A stretch of DNA of 64,000 nt from CFX2 sp014338005 (GCA_030263555.1 SZPE01000001.1:83473-147472); one strand, 5' to 3'; positions 16,498 to 25,298 are shown, counted from the stretch's first letter. Notes: a model not told the origin generated them from the sequence alone. Program-made: numbers and translations.

Positions 16498-19020
16498 TTA
16501 TCGAGCCAGGCGCGTGAACATACGCGCGGCGATCTCGTCGAATACCAGTTGCAGTTCCAGCCCGTCGGTCGCGTTGAAGTAGTTGCCGCAGCTTTCGCCC
16601 GGCGCTTTCGGCACGATGATGGTGGTGTGCGGCAGCCCAGCCGCCTTCACTTCTTCCACTGTATTAAAGCCGGGGATAGGGTCTTCGCACGGGCCGCGCA
16701 GCCCCCATTCATCGTTCGGGTTCAGCAGCAGGTTTGGCTGGCCGTCGTTGCGTAAATCCTGCTGGTAGTCGGTATCAATCTGGAAGTTATCGCCCACATC
16801 GGCAATGTAACGCAGCAGCTCCTCGCCCAGGAAGTCTTCCGGGTTGTCGTCGGCGCTGCCATCGCCTTTGGAGAAACGCAGCCCGAAACCAATGCTGAAG
16901 ATAGTCGGAAGCTGCAAGTCGCTGCGGTCGCTGCCGCTGCCGATCTTCAACCAGGGATACGGGTCAATCAGGCCGACATAATCCGCCCAGTCGCGGGCGT
17001 AGTCGTCCACGTCATAATAATTCACGTCGCAGTTGGGGTTGCCCAGGTTGGTATAGATGCTGCCATCGTCCAGTTTGTCGCGCGGGTCGAAGCAGAAGTG
17101 CCGCGACTCCGGCTTGGGATCGGAACAGTACGGGAAACCGGGCGCTTCGTCGCGCACCAATTCCGCCGGGTTGCCGGTCGTACCGAAGGGGCAAACCCCG
17201 AACACGCCGTACTCGCCCTTCAGCGGCGGGTCTGTCGGGTTGGTATACGGCTCCGGTAGGGTGAGCGGGCGTTTGTTGACCAGCGCCGGGTCGCTGGCGC
17301 CGGCAGCGCCGTCGCTCAGCATCACCATCACCCAGACCGCGCCGTTGGTGCGTTTGGTGTCCGGGTTCAGCAGCGCGTTATTGGCCGTCCGCAGCGCCGC
17401 GCCCATGTTCGTCCCCCGGCAGGATGCCCGCAGTTCGTAAGTGTACAGCGCCGGGTTGGCGCCGGAGGGCAGCAGCGCCTTCCAGGCCGCCTCGTTATAG
17501 TTCGGGATCATGATCGGGTTCACCAGCGCCGTCAGCGCCGACGGGTAGCGAAACGGGTTATAATCCGGATCGCTGGTATCGCTGGTGGAGCTGTACAGGC
17601 TGCGCGGGTAGCCGAGATAAGCGTTATGGAACGGGCAGCTGTCCTTAACCGGATAATCGGCGATCTGCCCGACCGGCATTTCGACATTCCAGTAATTCCA
17701 GCCCACCGGCGTCGTGCCGAAATTAACCTTAAAGTTATCCCACACGCCGTCCCCATTGGTGTCGGCGTAGAAGTTCGGCTCGGCGCGCACCCCAACGGCT
17801 TTCTGAAGGGTATCAATGGCGTTAAACTCGTTGTCAATCATGTGCGTTACTGTCGTGCCTTCGGCGTGGGGCGGCACCAGCAGGTACGCGCCGCGATCAA
17901 AGGTGACGACGGCAACGCGGTCGCCGCGCGCGAAGTCCACCTGTTTGATGAAGTTGATGCTGGCGTCGCGCGCCTGTTTGAAGGGCTGGCACACCAGGTC
18001 GTCAAAATTCCAATCCCCATTGGGGTCGTTGCAGCAGCCGTAGAAGTTATAACCCAACTGGAAGCGGCTGAACCGCGTCGGGTAGCTGATGCCCAGGAAG
18101 GCGCTGAATTCTTGCAGCAGGTTGTCGTCCGGGTGGTAGCCGCCCGCCTCGCCGTTGGGGATTTCGCGCACGCCGGTCGGCCAGAAGCGCACCTGGCACT
18201 CCTCGCGCGGCACCCGCGAGTCGCTTAACGACACTTCCTGCGGCGTGCTGCCGTTCATCACAAACGCGCGGAAGGCGTTCAGCTGATCCTTGAAACGCGG
18301 GTCATTGAGGATTTGATTATGCGTCATCGTCAGGATTTGTTCCCACAGTTCGGCAGTTTCGCCGCCCGGAACCTGGTCGGCGCGCGGCGGCACGATGCGG
18401 GCGCTGAGGTCTTTGGTGCTGCCGTCCGGCTGCGGAACTCTCGACCAGTCCTCATGAGAAGTCTCGTTGAGCATGGACTCGGAAACGTCCATAATCAGCA
18501 CCACGTCCAGCACGGCGGTTTCCGAAATGGCGGAAGCCTCCAGCAGCACCGTCCCCCAACCCAGCAGCCGTAAGAACACCGTTGGCGACTCAAGCTGCGC
18601 CGTCACGCGCACCAGCTTGCGTTGGTCTGCGGTACACAGTTCGGGGTCGCTGTAGTCGGTCGAGATGCAGGTTTCCACCAGCACGGCGGAGGGCGTCAGG
18701 CCGTAAAATTCGATGAACTGGCGGGCAGCCAGGTTGACGGTCGCCAGATTGCGAGCATAGGCGATGCCGTCCGGGCTTAAACCTTTATCGCCGGCCTCCA
18801 GGATTTCGGCCTGCGTCGGCGCGGCGCGGCGCACCTGCCCGGCGGCGGCCACGGCGGCGCTGTCCACCGCGCGCCGCAGCGTGCTGTAACGCACGAACAG
18901 CAGCGACACGTCGGTGACGATGCCGACGAAACCCAGCAGGACGATAAAACCAAACGCCATGATGACGATGGTCTGGCCGGTTTGCCCCCGGCGGAGCATG
19001 TGTCGCATCAGTCGTTTCAT
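16498..19020 (-). CDS. TadG-like pseudopilin with a von Willebrand A domain
   Basis: This protein of about 840 residues starts with a TadG/TadE-like region (RRGQTGQTIVIMAFGFIVLL, about 11-31) and a mature alpha helix (RRAVDSAAVAAAGQVRRA). A large split von Willebrand A domain follows, with MIDAS residues DVSES (178-182), the Thr of RGTNMGAAL (about 535-543) and the Asp of VMLSDG (about 566-570). The metal site therefore looks complete. Between these lie Asp-rich loops (DPNGDWNFDD near 332 and DTNGDGVWD near 420) that resemble calcium-binding motifs. Such proteins sit at the cell surface and bind ligands or matrix. I chose the ATG at 19020, preceded by AGAGG, rather than a GTG at 19026. Confidence 0.82.
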   Translation of the reverse strand: MKRLMRHMLRRGQTGQTIVIMAFGFIVLLGFVGIVTDVSLLFVRYSTLRRAVDSAAVAAAGQVRRAAPTQAEILEAGDKGLSPDGIAYARNLATVNLAARQFIEFYGLTPSAVLVETCISTDYSDPELCTADQRKLVRVTAQLESPTVFLRLLGWGTVLLEASAISETAVLDVVLIMDVSESMLNETSHEDWSRVPQPDGSTKDLSARIVPPRADQVPGGETAELWEQILTMTHNQILNDPRFKDQLNAFRAFVMNGSTPQEVSLSDSRVPREECQVRFWPTGVREIPNGEAGGYHPDDNLLQEFSAFLGISYPTRFSRFQLGYNFYGCCNDPNGDWNFDDLVCQPFKQARDASINFIKQVDFARGDRVAVVTFDRGAYLLVPPHAEGTTVTHMIDNEFNAIDTLQKAVGVRAEPNFYADTNGDGVWDNFKVNFGTTPVGWNYWNVEMPVGQIADYPVKDSCPFHNAYLGYPRSLYSSTSDTSDPDYNPFRYPSALTALVNPIMIPNYNEAAWKALLPSGANPALYTYELRASCRGTNMGAALRTANNALLNPDTKRTNGAVWVMVMLSDGAAGASDPALVNKRPLTLPEPYTNPTDPPLKGEYGVFGVCPFGTTGNPAELVRDEAPGFPYCSDPKPESRHFCFDPRDKLDDGSIYTNLGNPNCDVNYYDVDDYARDWADYVGLIDPYPWLKIGSGSDRSDLQLPTIFSIGFGLRFSKGDGSADDNPEDFLGEELLRYIADVGDNFQIDTDYQQDLRNDGQPNLLLNPNDEWGLRGPCEDPIPGFNTVEEVKAAGLPHTTIIVPKAPGESCGNYFNATDGLELQLVFDEIAARMFTRLAR

Positions 19021-19028
19021 AAGCACCT

Positions 19029-20168
19029 CTACGGGAAGCGGATTCGCGGCTCGACGGCCGGCACCGGGAAGGCCGCCCAGACCGAAATGGTGGTGTTATC
19101 ACCCAGGATGGTGAAAACCGGGTTAAAAACCGGGTTTTTCAGCAGCAGTTCGTGCCGCCAGAACATCTCCACCAGCACCAGGCCGAAGGAAGCCAGCTTG
19201 CTGCGCTGCGAGGAGTCTTCCAGCGAAAAGCCCGGCAGGTTCACCAGCCGCTCGACTTCGGCGATCGTCCATTCCGAACCAATGCAGTGGACGCCCGCCC
19301 CGCCGACGTAGTGCTGCCCCACGAAGGAAAAGCCGCGCTGCCGCTCCAGCGAAGCCGGCGTTCCGGGGGTGTACGGGTCGTAACCAAGTAGTTCATAATA
19401 AATGTGGTTTTCCTCAACATCCGACAGCGGAACACCGCCTTCGGTACGCAGGTCATACGTCCGCACGTTGTCCGTCAGGTAATCAAACGGGTCGCGGCTG
19501 TCCCAGGCGAAGGGGTTGCCGTCGTCGTCCAGCTCGCATTCATTGGCGTTGGTCGGGTAGCGCCCCACCACCAGCACGCGCGGCATGGCTTTCGCTTCAT
19601 CCACCGTCAGGCCGGGCATCTCGACCACCGCCAGTTTGCTGCGGTGCGCCGCCGGCACGCGGGCCGGGTCAATCAATTGCAGCGCAAACACCGAAATCAC
19701 AATATCATCGGGGTACTCGCCCCCGCCTGGGTCCGCGCCCTGCCGGAAGTCCAGCGGGTCCATGGATTGCAGCATGACGCACGTCAGCACGCTGTAAAAG
19801 CCCCGGTAGCGCGCATCCCGCACCACCGAGTTGCAGTCCCGCACGCCGATACGCTGGGTATCGGTGTTAGGATCGGCAGGAAAGAAGTTTTTAATCGTAT
19901 TGGGAACCAGGCTGCCGTCGTTATTCCAGGACAGCGGGCTGGTATCGCCCTGCTGCACCGTGCCATACCGCGCGCCTACGCGGGTGGTTTCCAGCAGGAT
20001 AAGAAAGTTATTGGCGAACCAGCCGATTTCGACCAGCCCCATGATGAGAACGATCAAAATCGGCGTGACGAGCGCCAGTTCCACGACACTCTGCCCCCTG
20101 CGGCGGTCACCATAAACCGCCGGAGTGCCGTCGAGAAGCTCGACAAGGGTTTTTAGTAATCTTCGCAT
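19029..20168 (-). CDS. TadE-like pseudopilin
   Basis: This 379-residue protein has a TadE N-terminus: a basic stretch, then RRGQSVVELALVTPILIVLI (about 23-42), a hydrophobic helix and TTRVGARYGTVQQGD. The C-terminal 300 residues have Asp/Asn-rich loops and no domain I recognise. It is the first gene of a three-gene operon, 8 nt before the von Willebrand A pseudopilin gene. A ribosome-binding site (GAGGGCGGG) lies just upstream of the ATG. Its membrane helix would allow it to join the Tad pilus as a minor subunit or to prime assembly. Confidence 0.82.
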   Translation of the reverse strand: MRRLLKTLVELLDGTPAVYGDRRRGQSVVELALVTPILIVLIMGLVEIGWFANNFLILLETTRVGARYGTVQQGDTSPLSWNNDGSLVPNTIKNFFPADPNTDTQRIGVRDCNSVVRDARYRGFYSVLTCVMLQSMDPLDFRQGADPGGGEYPDDIVISVFALQLIDPARVPAAHRSKLAVVEMPGLTVDEAKAMPRVLVVGRYPTNANECELDDDGNPFAWDSRDPFDYLTDNVRTYDLRTEGGVPLSDVEENHIYYELLGYDPYTPGTPASLERQRGFSFVGQHYVGGAGVHCIGSEWTIAEVERLVNLPGFSLEDSSQRSKLASFGLVLVEMFWRHELLLKNPVFNPVFTILGDNTTISVWAAFPVPAVEPRIRFP

Positions 20169-20227
20169 CGCCCGCCCTCAATAGATTACCGGTTGACGCA
20201 TATCGGCAATTTGATGATACCACAAGC

Positions 20228-20405
20228 CTGACTTTATGCGGTGCGGCTACTGATAAGAAGTTGTACGAGTTTTGTGCAAAAACGGGCAGCCCGCTGGTAC
20301 TGTGGGGGTGCTTCGCCGCTCATCAGATGGTCTGAGGGAGCGAGCAGCTTTATCAAGGGGGATCAAACATAAGGGCGCACCGCCATGCGCCCTTACTTTT
20401 TCTTT
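20228..20405 (+). ncRNA. Candidate small RNA on the plus strand (weak)
   Basis: In this 280-nt gap between two minus-strand genes, the plus strand carries a possible promoter: CTGACT at 20228-20233, a 17-nt spacer and TGATAA at 20251-20256. About 100 nt later comes an intrinsic-terminator-like hairpin. Between them lies a hairpin with TCAGA/TCTGA and GCTC/GAGC arms. No convincing coding sequence uses this strand. Together these features fit a small RNA of about 140 nt. The family is not recognised; SRP RNA and 6S RNA were considered and do not match well. Confidence 0.3.
20371..20405 (+). terminator. Hairpin with T-rich tail in the 20.2-20.4 kb gap
   Basis: AAGGGCGCA (20371-20379) and TGCGCCCTT (20386-20394) form a 9-bp stem with a 6-nt loop, followed on the plus strand by ACTTTTTCTTT. 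The T-run is on the plus strand, opposite to both flanking genes. It therefore best fits an end point for plus-strand transcription. On the minus strand it could still act as a weaker terminator for the regulator gene that ends at 20449. Confidence 0.6.
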
Positions 20406-20410
20406 AACTT

Positions 20411-20431
20411 GCAGCTCGCAGCTCGCAGCTC
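20411..20431. repeat. Three tandem copies of GCAGCTC
   Basis: The heptamer GCAGCTC is repeated exactly three times without gaps at 20411-20431, immediately downstream of the 20371 hairpin. No function is apparent. Confidence 0.85.
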
Positions 20432-20448
20432 GACACTCAGCACCGACT

Positions 20449-21162
20449 TCACCGCGTGCTGCTCACCGTCTCCTGTTCGATTTCCACGCGCGCCCGCACA
20501 GCATAACCGCGCCCATGCCGTGACTGGATGATGGCCGGGCGCTCCGGGTCATCCTCGATTTTGCGGCGCAGATTGCGAACGTGGTTGCGAACCAGAGCGG
20601 TATCGCCCGTGCCGCGCGGGTACTGCCACACGTCGGACAGCAGCGTTTGAGTCGAGTGAAGCTGGTTGGGTGCGCTGCACAAAAACAGCAGCAGGTCAAA
20701 TTCCATCTGCGTCAGCATCACCTTACGCTCGTTGACATACACCGTCAGGCTGTCCGGCACAATACGCAGGCGCGGCAGATCATCGTTCTGGCGGTGGATG
20801 CGGCGCAGGTGGGCGCGCACGCGCGCCGCCAGCTCGCGCAAGGCGAATGGTTTGCGTAAATAATCGTCCCCACCGGTTTCCAGGGCATCGGCCACGCCAT
20901 AGGACGAGTCGGCCTCGTTGAGGAAAAGGATTGGCGTTCGGGATGTCAGGGGTGCGGCGCGCAGCCGGCGGCACAGCGCCAGCCCATCCATTCCCGGCAG
21001 GTGCATACTGATGACCAGCATGTCCGGCGGCGCGGCCTCGACCCAACGCAGCGCATCATGGCCGGAAGTGGCTTTGGCAACCACATAACCTTCCCGCTTG
21101 AGCAGTTGTTCGATCATGTCCAGGGTTTCGGCGTCATTGTCTACGAGCAGGATTTTATACAT
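20449..21162 (-). CDS. Atypical OmpR-family response regulator without phosphoacceptor Asp
   Basis: This 237-residue protein has an N-terminal receiver fold and a C-terminal winged-helix DNA-binding domain (about 130-225, with VRNHVRNLRRKIEDDPE and SRHGRGYAV). In the receiver, the residue in the phosphoacceptor position is S52 (MLVISMHLPGMDG) instead of Asp. The acidic pair is D8-N9, and the conserved Thr/Ser is N82 (ILFLNEAD). The conserved Lys (K104 in LRKPF) remains. It therefore should not be regulated by normal phosphorylation and may bind DNA constitutively or respond to another signal. It lies 120 nt downstream of a canonical regulator of the same family, on the same strand. Confidence 0.85.
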   Translation of the reverse strand: MYKILLVDNDAETLDMIEQLLKREGYVVAKATSGHDALRWVEAAPPDMLVISMHLPGMDGLALCRRLRAAPLTSRTPILFLNEADSSYGVADALETGGDDYLRKPFALRELAARVRAHLRRIHRQNDDLPRLRIVPDSLTVYVNERKVMLTQMEFDLLLFLCSAPNQLHSTQTLLSDVWQYPRGTGDTALVRNHVRNLRRKIEDDPERPAIIQSRHGRGYAVRARVEIEQETVSSTR

Positions 21163-21282
21163 TGCGGCCAGTCCCGTTCAGGTAACAGTCTTATATGCAA
21201 CCAGTATAGCCTGATAAGCGCGCTACTACTGTTTACAGATATAAACAATTTGTGAATTCCTGAACCGGGCAAGCCAGACAAC

Positions 21283-21972
21283 TCAGGCCGAGATCATATA
21301 TCCGACCCCGTGAATAGTACGAATGTACCGCCGGTCGGTATTTTTTTCGATTTTGGCGCGCAGGTTACGCACGTGCGCCCGCACCAGGTCAGGGTCGCCG
21401 GTGTTGGGTGGATATTCCCACACCACTTGCAGCAGGTGCGAAGGCGACAGCGCCCGATTGGGATTTTCCATCAGGTAGCGCAGCAGCCGGTGTTCGGTGG
21501 AGGTTAGCTGGATGCGATAACCTTTGACGTACACCTGGTAGGTATCCGAGTCCAGTTTAAGCTCGCTCAACTGGATAACCGCATCGCTGCGCGTTTCGCG
21601 CGTGCTGCGGCGCAGCAGGGCATGAACGCGCGCCCGCAGTTCGGCCAGTTCAAACGGCTTCACCACGTAATCATCCGCACCCGCGTCCAGGCCGTCCACA
21701 ATATCATCGGTGCTGCCTTTGGCCGTTAGGAACAAAATCGGCAGCGCGGTAAAACGCGGGTCGCGCCGAAGCTGCTGGCAGAGCGTGATTCCATCCATGC
21801 CCGGCATGATAATATCGAGGATCAGCAGGTCGGGTGCGCGCTTTTCGATCAGCGGCAGCGCCTCCAGGCCTGAATGAGCCAGGCCAACCTCAAATGCTTC
21901 GCGCTCCAGCACGCGGCCCAGCGTATCCAATACCTCCGGGTCATCGTCCACAGCCAGGATATATGCCATCAT
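21283..21972 (-). CDS. OmpR-family response regulator
   Basis: This 229-residue regulator has a complete receiver: the acidic cluster in AVDDDPE (8-14), D53 in LILDIIMPGMDG, Thr in LFLTAKG and Lys in VVKPFEL. The C-terminal winged helix carries VRAHVRNLRAKIE and TIHGVGYMI. Its start overlaps the stop of the preceding histidine kinase gene by 4 nt (ATGA), so kinase and regulator are translationally coupled and are almost certainly cognate. Target genes are unknown. Confidence 0.92.
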   Translation of the reverse strand: MMAYILAVDDDPEVLDTLGRVLEREAFEVGLAHSGLEALPLIEKRAPDLLILDIIMPGMDGITLCQQLRRDPRFTALPILFLTAKGSTDDIVDGLDAGADDYVVKPFELAELRARVHALLRRSTRETRSDAVIQLSELKLDSDTYQVYVKGYRIQLTSTEHRLLRYLMENPNRALSPSHLLQVVWEYPPNTGDPDLVRAHVRNLRAKIEKNTDRRYIRTIHGVGYMISA

Positions 21973-24566
21973 TCAGCGCCTTTCTTTACAGGAAGCCGAA
22001 CATAAAACGTAGTCCCATCGCCGGGGACGCTTTTAACCGAAATGCTGCCCCCCAGGCGTTCAGCCGTCTGGCGGCAGATGTGCAGCCCCAATCCCGTGCC
22101 TTCCCCGACCGGCTTGGTGGTGAAGAAGGGTTTAAACACCTCCTCGATCAAGGCGCGGGGGATGCCGGGGCCGTTATCGCTCACCTGCACTTCGACGATC
22201 TCCTGTTCCGGCAGGTAGTCGGCGCGCACAGTTATCTTCGCGCCTTCGCGCCCCAACAGGGCGTCGTGGGCGTTCATCACCAGGTTCAGCCAGATGTCAT
22301 CAAGCTGGCCCGGCACGGCACATACCATCGGCAGCCGCGCATCCGACAGCTCGGCCACGACCTGGATGCGGTCGCGCTCGATATGCGACTTTACCAGCGA
22401 TAAAATCCCCTCGATGGTATCCACCACGTCAATCGGCTGCGGCGGGGTGTCCGGGCTGTTGGGGCGCGCAATCGCCAGCAGGCGGCGCGCTACCCCCGCC
22501 GCGCGTTTGCCCGCCCGCGAAATGGCCTGAAGCGACTGGTAATTCCGCGAATCCGGCGGTTCGTCCAACAGCAGCATTTCCGAATCGACCATGATGGTCG
22601 TCAGCGGGTTATTGATCTGGTGCGCCACCGCCGCTGCCAGCTCGCCCATTGCGGAAAGCCGGGCCGTCTGCACCAGGCGGTCTTGCGTCTCGCGCAGTTC
22701 CTTCAAACTGCGCTCCAGATCATGCACCAGCCGCGCGTTTTCCAGCGCCGTCGCCGCCTGCGCGACCATCGTGCGCGCCATATCCACATCGCGCTGGCTG
22801 AAGGCGCGCCCGCGCCGTACATCCACGAACAGCACCAGCCCTCGCACCTGGCCGCGATGCACCAGCGGCAGCCCCAAGATGCTGCGCCCCTGCACATTTT
22901 CCAGCAGGGCATGAACCCCCGTGCTGGTGAGCTTGCTGTCCGCCTGTTTGTTAATCGGCGTCTGCGAGGTTAAAGCCTCCAGGACATCCGGGTAATAGGT
23001 CAGGTCTATACAGGGCTGCGGCGGTTTCATCCATACCGCCTTACCCACCGCCACATGCAGCGAAAGCGCCTGTTTGTCCGGCGTCAGCAGCGACAGTTCG
23101 CACCAATCCGCCCTGGTCAGCCGGTTAATGTCCTCGATCTCGCGGAAAATGCCGGGGATGCGGGCGGAAACCATCTGGTTAGAGAGCGCCACCAGCACTT
23201 CCAGCGCCAGGTGCTGCACCCGTTGAAGGGTATCGGCGTCCGGTAAATTTTCCGGCGCGCGCGTGTAAAACGTCTGCACCAGGCCGAGTGTCTGGCTGCC
23301 CCCCAGAATCGGAATCGCCTGAAGCGTCTCCACCCCCAGATGATCGAGATGCTCGCGTTCTTCGGGCGGCAGCACGGTTTCTCGGCGGTTGATCGTCACA
23401 GGTTGATTCTCGAGCAGTGCCGCGCTCAAAGTCGGTCGGGATGCCAGGCCGATGACCGGCCCCTGCCCTGCCTGCCAGACGGCACGGAAACAGCGCGCCT
23501 GCGCGCGGAGCTGGCCGCGTTCGGCGTCCCATTCGTAAATTTCCGAACGGCTCACCTTCAACACCCGCACCAACTGTTCGCAGATATTCGGCAGCGTCCG
23601 GTCGAGCGAAATCGAAGCATTGATAGACTGGCTGGCTTCGACCAGTATTTGCAGTTCGCGGGTGCGCTCCAGCGCCTCCTCGTGCGCGCGCGCGTTTTCG
23701 ATGGCAATGGCGGCGAAGGCGGCCAGATTCAACAGTAGTTCCTGGTGGCGCCGGCTGAAGACCGCCTCGGTGTTTTTATTATTCACGCCCAGCACGCCAA
23801 TACTGCTGCCTTTATAGAGAATCGGCACGTACAGCAGGGCGTTAACCAGATATTCGGTTTTCACCTTCTGCGGCCCCTGCGCGCCGATCAATACCGGGCG
23901 GCCTTCGCGGAACACGTGTCCTGCCAGCGTATCTTCGGTTTTGATACGAAAATTGCGGGCGACCTCGACATCAATGCCCACTTTCGCCCGCAGGTAAAGC
24001 TGGCCGCCCTCATGATCGGGCAGCAGGATCATACCTTCTTCGGCGAACGTCAGGCGGCGGGCGGCCTCCACCACGCGGTTTAAAACTTCGTTCAGGTCAA
24101 GGACTTCGGTCAGCGATTTACTGAGGGTGAACAACGTCTGGATTTCGTCTGAAAACTGAGCCGGCGGCTCGTCAACAGCCGAACCCGCCCCGGAAACAAA
24201 CGAAACCTGAAGCGCCGCCGACAGCGCCTGCCGGATGGCGTCCTGTCCGGGCGCGGCCATCGTCACATTCGACGGCAGGGCCTCCTGGCCGAAGGTGCTG
24301 CCGTTACCGGTCAGGCCGATTACGGGCAGGCTTTGCCGCAGGCGGGCCAGTGCCAGCAGCGTATGTTCGCCGGATCGGCGGTCTACCATCTCCGCTTCAA
24401 CGATGACGGTATCAAACTCGCCGTTTTCCAGGCTGTACAGCCCGTCGGCATGACTGTAAGCCGTTTGCAGGGCAAAACCGCCGGCCTCAACCGCCTGCCG
24501 CACCTGCTCGACGACGGCGTAATCGCCGGTCACAATGAGAATGCGTTTGACATCTGCTTCCGACAT
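21969..24566 (-). CDS. Soluble histidine kinase with pseudo-receiver and GAF domains
   Basis: This 865-residue cytoplasmic kinase begins with a receiver-like fold (about 8-120) in which the acidic pair is replaced by T13-G14 (IVTGDY) and the phosphoacceptor by E57 (VIVEAEM). It is a pseudo-receiver, perhaps locked by a phosphomimetic Glu. GAF or GAF-like domains follow (about 150-300, 310-460 and 470-620). The kinase core has H649 in AVAHQINNPLT, an N-box NLVMNAHDAL, and G-boxes DNGPGIP and GTGLGLHI. The gene starts 6 nt after the PspA-like gene stop and overlaps the downstream regulator gene, so the three form an operon. The signal sensed by the GAF domains is unknown. Confidence 0.9.
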   Translation of the reverse strand: MSEADVKRILIVTGDYAVVEQVRQAVEAGGFALQTAYSHADGLYSLENGEFDTVIVEAEMVDRRSGEHTLLALARLRQSLPVIGLTGNGSTFGQEALPSNVTMAAPGQDAIRQALSAALQVSFVSGAGSAVDEPPAQFSDEIQTLFTLSKSLTEVLDLNEVLNRVVEAARRLTFAEEGMILLPDHEGGQLYLRAKVGIDVEVARNFRIKTEDTLAGHVFREGRPVLIGAQGPQKVKTEYLVNALLYVPILYKGSSIGVLGVNNKNTEAVFSRRHQELLLNLAAFAAIAIENARAHEEALERTRELQILVEASQSINASISLDRTLPNICEQLVRVLKVSRSEIYEWDAERGQLRAQARCFRAVWQAGQGPVIGLASRPTLSAALLENQPVTINRRETVLPPEEREHLDHLGVETLQAIPILGGSQTLGLVQTFYTRAPENLPDADTLQRVQHLALEVLVALSNQMVSARIPGIFREIEDINRLTRADWCELSLLTPDKQALSLHVAVGKAVWMKPPQPCIDLTYYPDVLEALTSQTPINKQADSKLTSTGVHALLENVQGRSILGLPLVHRGQVRGLVLFVDVRRGRAFSQRDVDMARTMVAQAATALENARLVHDLERSLKELRETQDRLVQTARLSAMGELAAAVAHQINNPLTTIMVDSEMLLLDEPPDSRNYQSLQAISRAGKRAAGVARRLLAIARPNSPDTPPQPIDVVDTIEGILSLVKSHIERDRIQVVAELSDARLPMVCAVPGQLDDIWLNLVMNAHDALLGREGAKITVRADYLPEQEIVEVQVSDNGPGIPRALIEEVFKPFFTTKPVGEGTGLGLHICRQTAERLGGSISVKSVPGDGTTFYVRLPVKKGAE

Positions 24567-24572
24567 AACGTA

Positions 24573-25253
24573 TCACGACTTCGGTTTGCTCAATCGCTGG
24601 CGGCGAGCCGTCAGATCATCCTCGACGCGCTGTTCGTCGGCCACCTCGGCTGCCTGGACGGACGGGGGCGGCGTTTGTACTTCCTCTTTCGCGCTGATGA
24701 TGTCCCCCATGTGGGCGATTTTATCCTGGGCCTCTCGCAGCACCTCCGAAAGCGACGGCACGCGCGGGTACTGCGCTTCCTCGACCGCCGCCTGCGGTGG
24801 GGACGGCTCCGGCTGTTCGGCTTCCTGCGCCCGGCGCGCATCGGCGACGGCTGCATCTAACTGGTTCACCCGCTGAATCAACTCCTGCGTGACCAGCTGG
24901 TGTTCGCGCAGGTCGGCCTCTGCCATCGCCAGCCGCTGCTGGGCAAGCTGCATCTGCTCAATGGCGCGGCGCGCCTGGGGTTCGTTCCCCGCCGCCACCG
25001 CGTCGTCGGCCTGCCGGTCCCACTGTGCGACTTCGTTTTGCAGCGTTTGCGCGCGCCGCTGAAGTTCGTCCTCGTAAGCCAGCGCCTCGTTGATGCGGGT
25101 TCGCAGCGACGCAATCTCCCGGTCAATGTTTTTGCCCAGTTTTTCCGGCGACAGCGGCCTGCGGCGCGCCCCGCCGATAGCATGGTCTTCGCCCAGCACC
25201 TCGTTGACGCTGGCCCGCACCAGAACGTTGAGTTTCTTAAATAAATCGTTCAT
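24573..25253 (-). CDS. PspA/IM30-like coiled-coil protein
   Basis: This 226-residue protein begins with an amphipathic helix (NDLFKKLNVLVRASVNEVLG), as in PspA/IM30 proteins, which peel onto stressed membranes. A long helical coiled coil follows (about 35-135) with heptad-like Glu/Gln/Arg patterns. The C-terminal third is Pro/Glu-rich and variable. PspA proteins help maintain membrane integrity and report envelope stress. Being first in an operon with a histidine kinase and response regulator suggests that this kinase set monitors envelope state, though that link is inferred. TAAGG lies just before the ATG. Confidence 0.72.
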   Translation of the reverse strand: MNDLFKKLNVLVRASVNEVLGEDHAIGGARRRPLSPEKLGKNIDREIASLRTRINEALAYEDELQRRAQTLQNEVAQWDRQADDAVAAGNEPQARRAIEQMQLAQQRLAMAEADLREHQLVTQELIQRVNQLDAAVADARRAQEAEQPEPSPPQAAVEEAQYPRVPSLSEVLREAQDKIAHMGDIISAKEEVQTPPPSVQAAEVADEQRVEDDLTARRQRLSKPKS

Positions 25254-25260
25254 GCCTTAC

Positions 25261-25290
25261 ATTTTACCTTTTTCATAACTCGCCGCGCAA
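25261..25290 (-). promoter_or_regulatory. Possible promoter of the pspA-like/kinase/regulator operon
   Basis: On the minus strand, TTGCGC (25290-25285) is followed after 18 nt by TAAAAT (25266-25261). The predicted transcription start falls at about the ATG at 25253, leaving little or no leader. The box sits in the 45-nt gap after the last membrane glycosyltransferase gene, so read-through from upstream is also possible. Confidence 0.45.
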
Positions 25291-25298
25291 CTGACCTT

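Noticed and set aside
20290..20370. Resemblance to SRP RNA (GGGAGC...AGCAGC) or 6S RNA
   Set aside because: The conserved SRP internal loop and GNRA-type tetraloop cannot be formed; the segment folds better as a TCAGA/TCTGA hairpin, and no 6S-like central bubble was found.
20272..20523. A plus-strand frame of 83 residues in the 20.2-20.5 kb gap
   Set aside because: It has no ribosome-binding site, runs through the terminator hairpin and into the antisense of a real gene.
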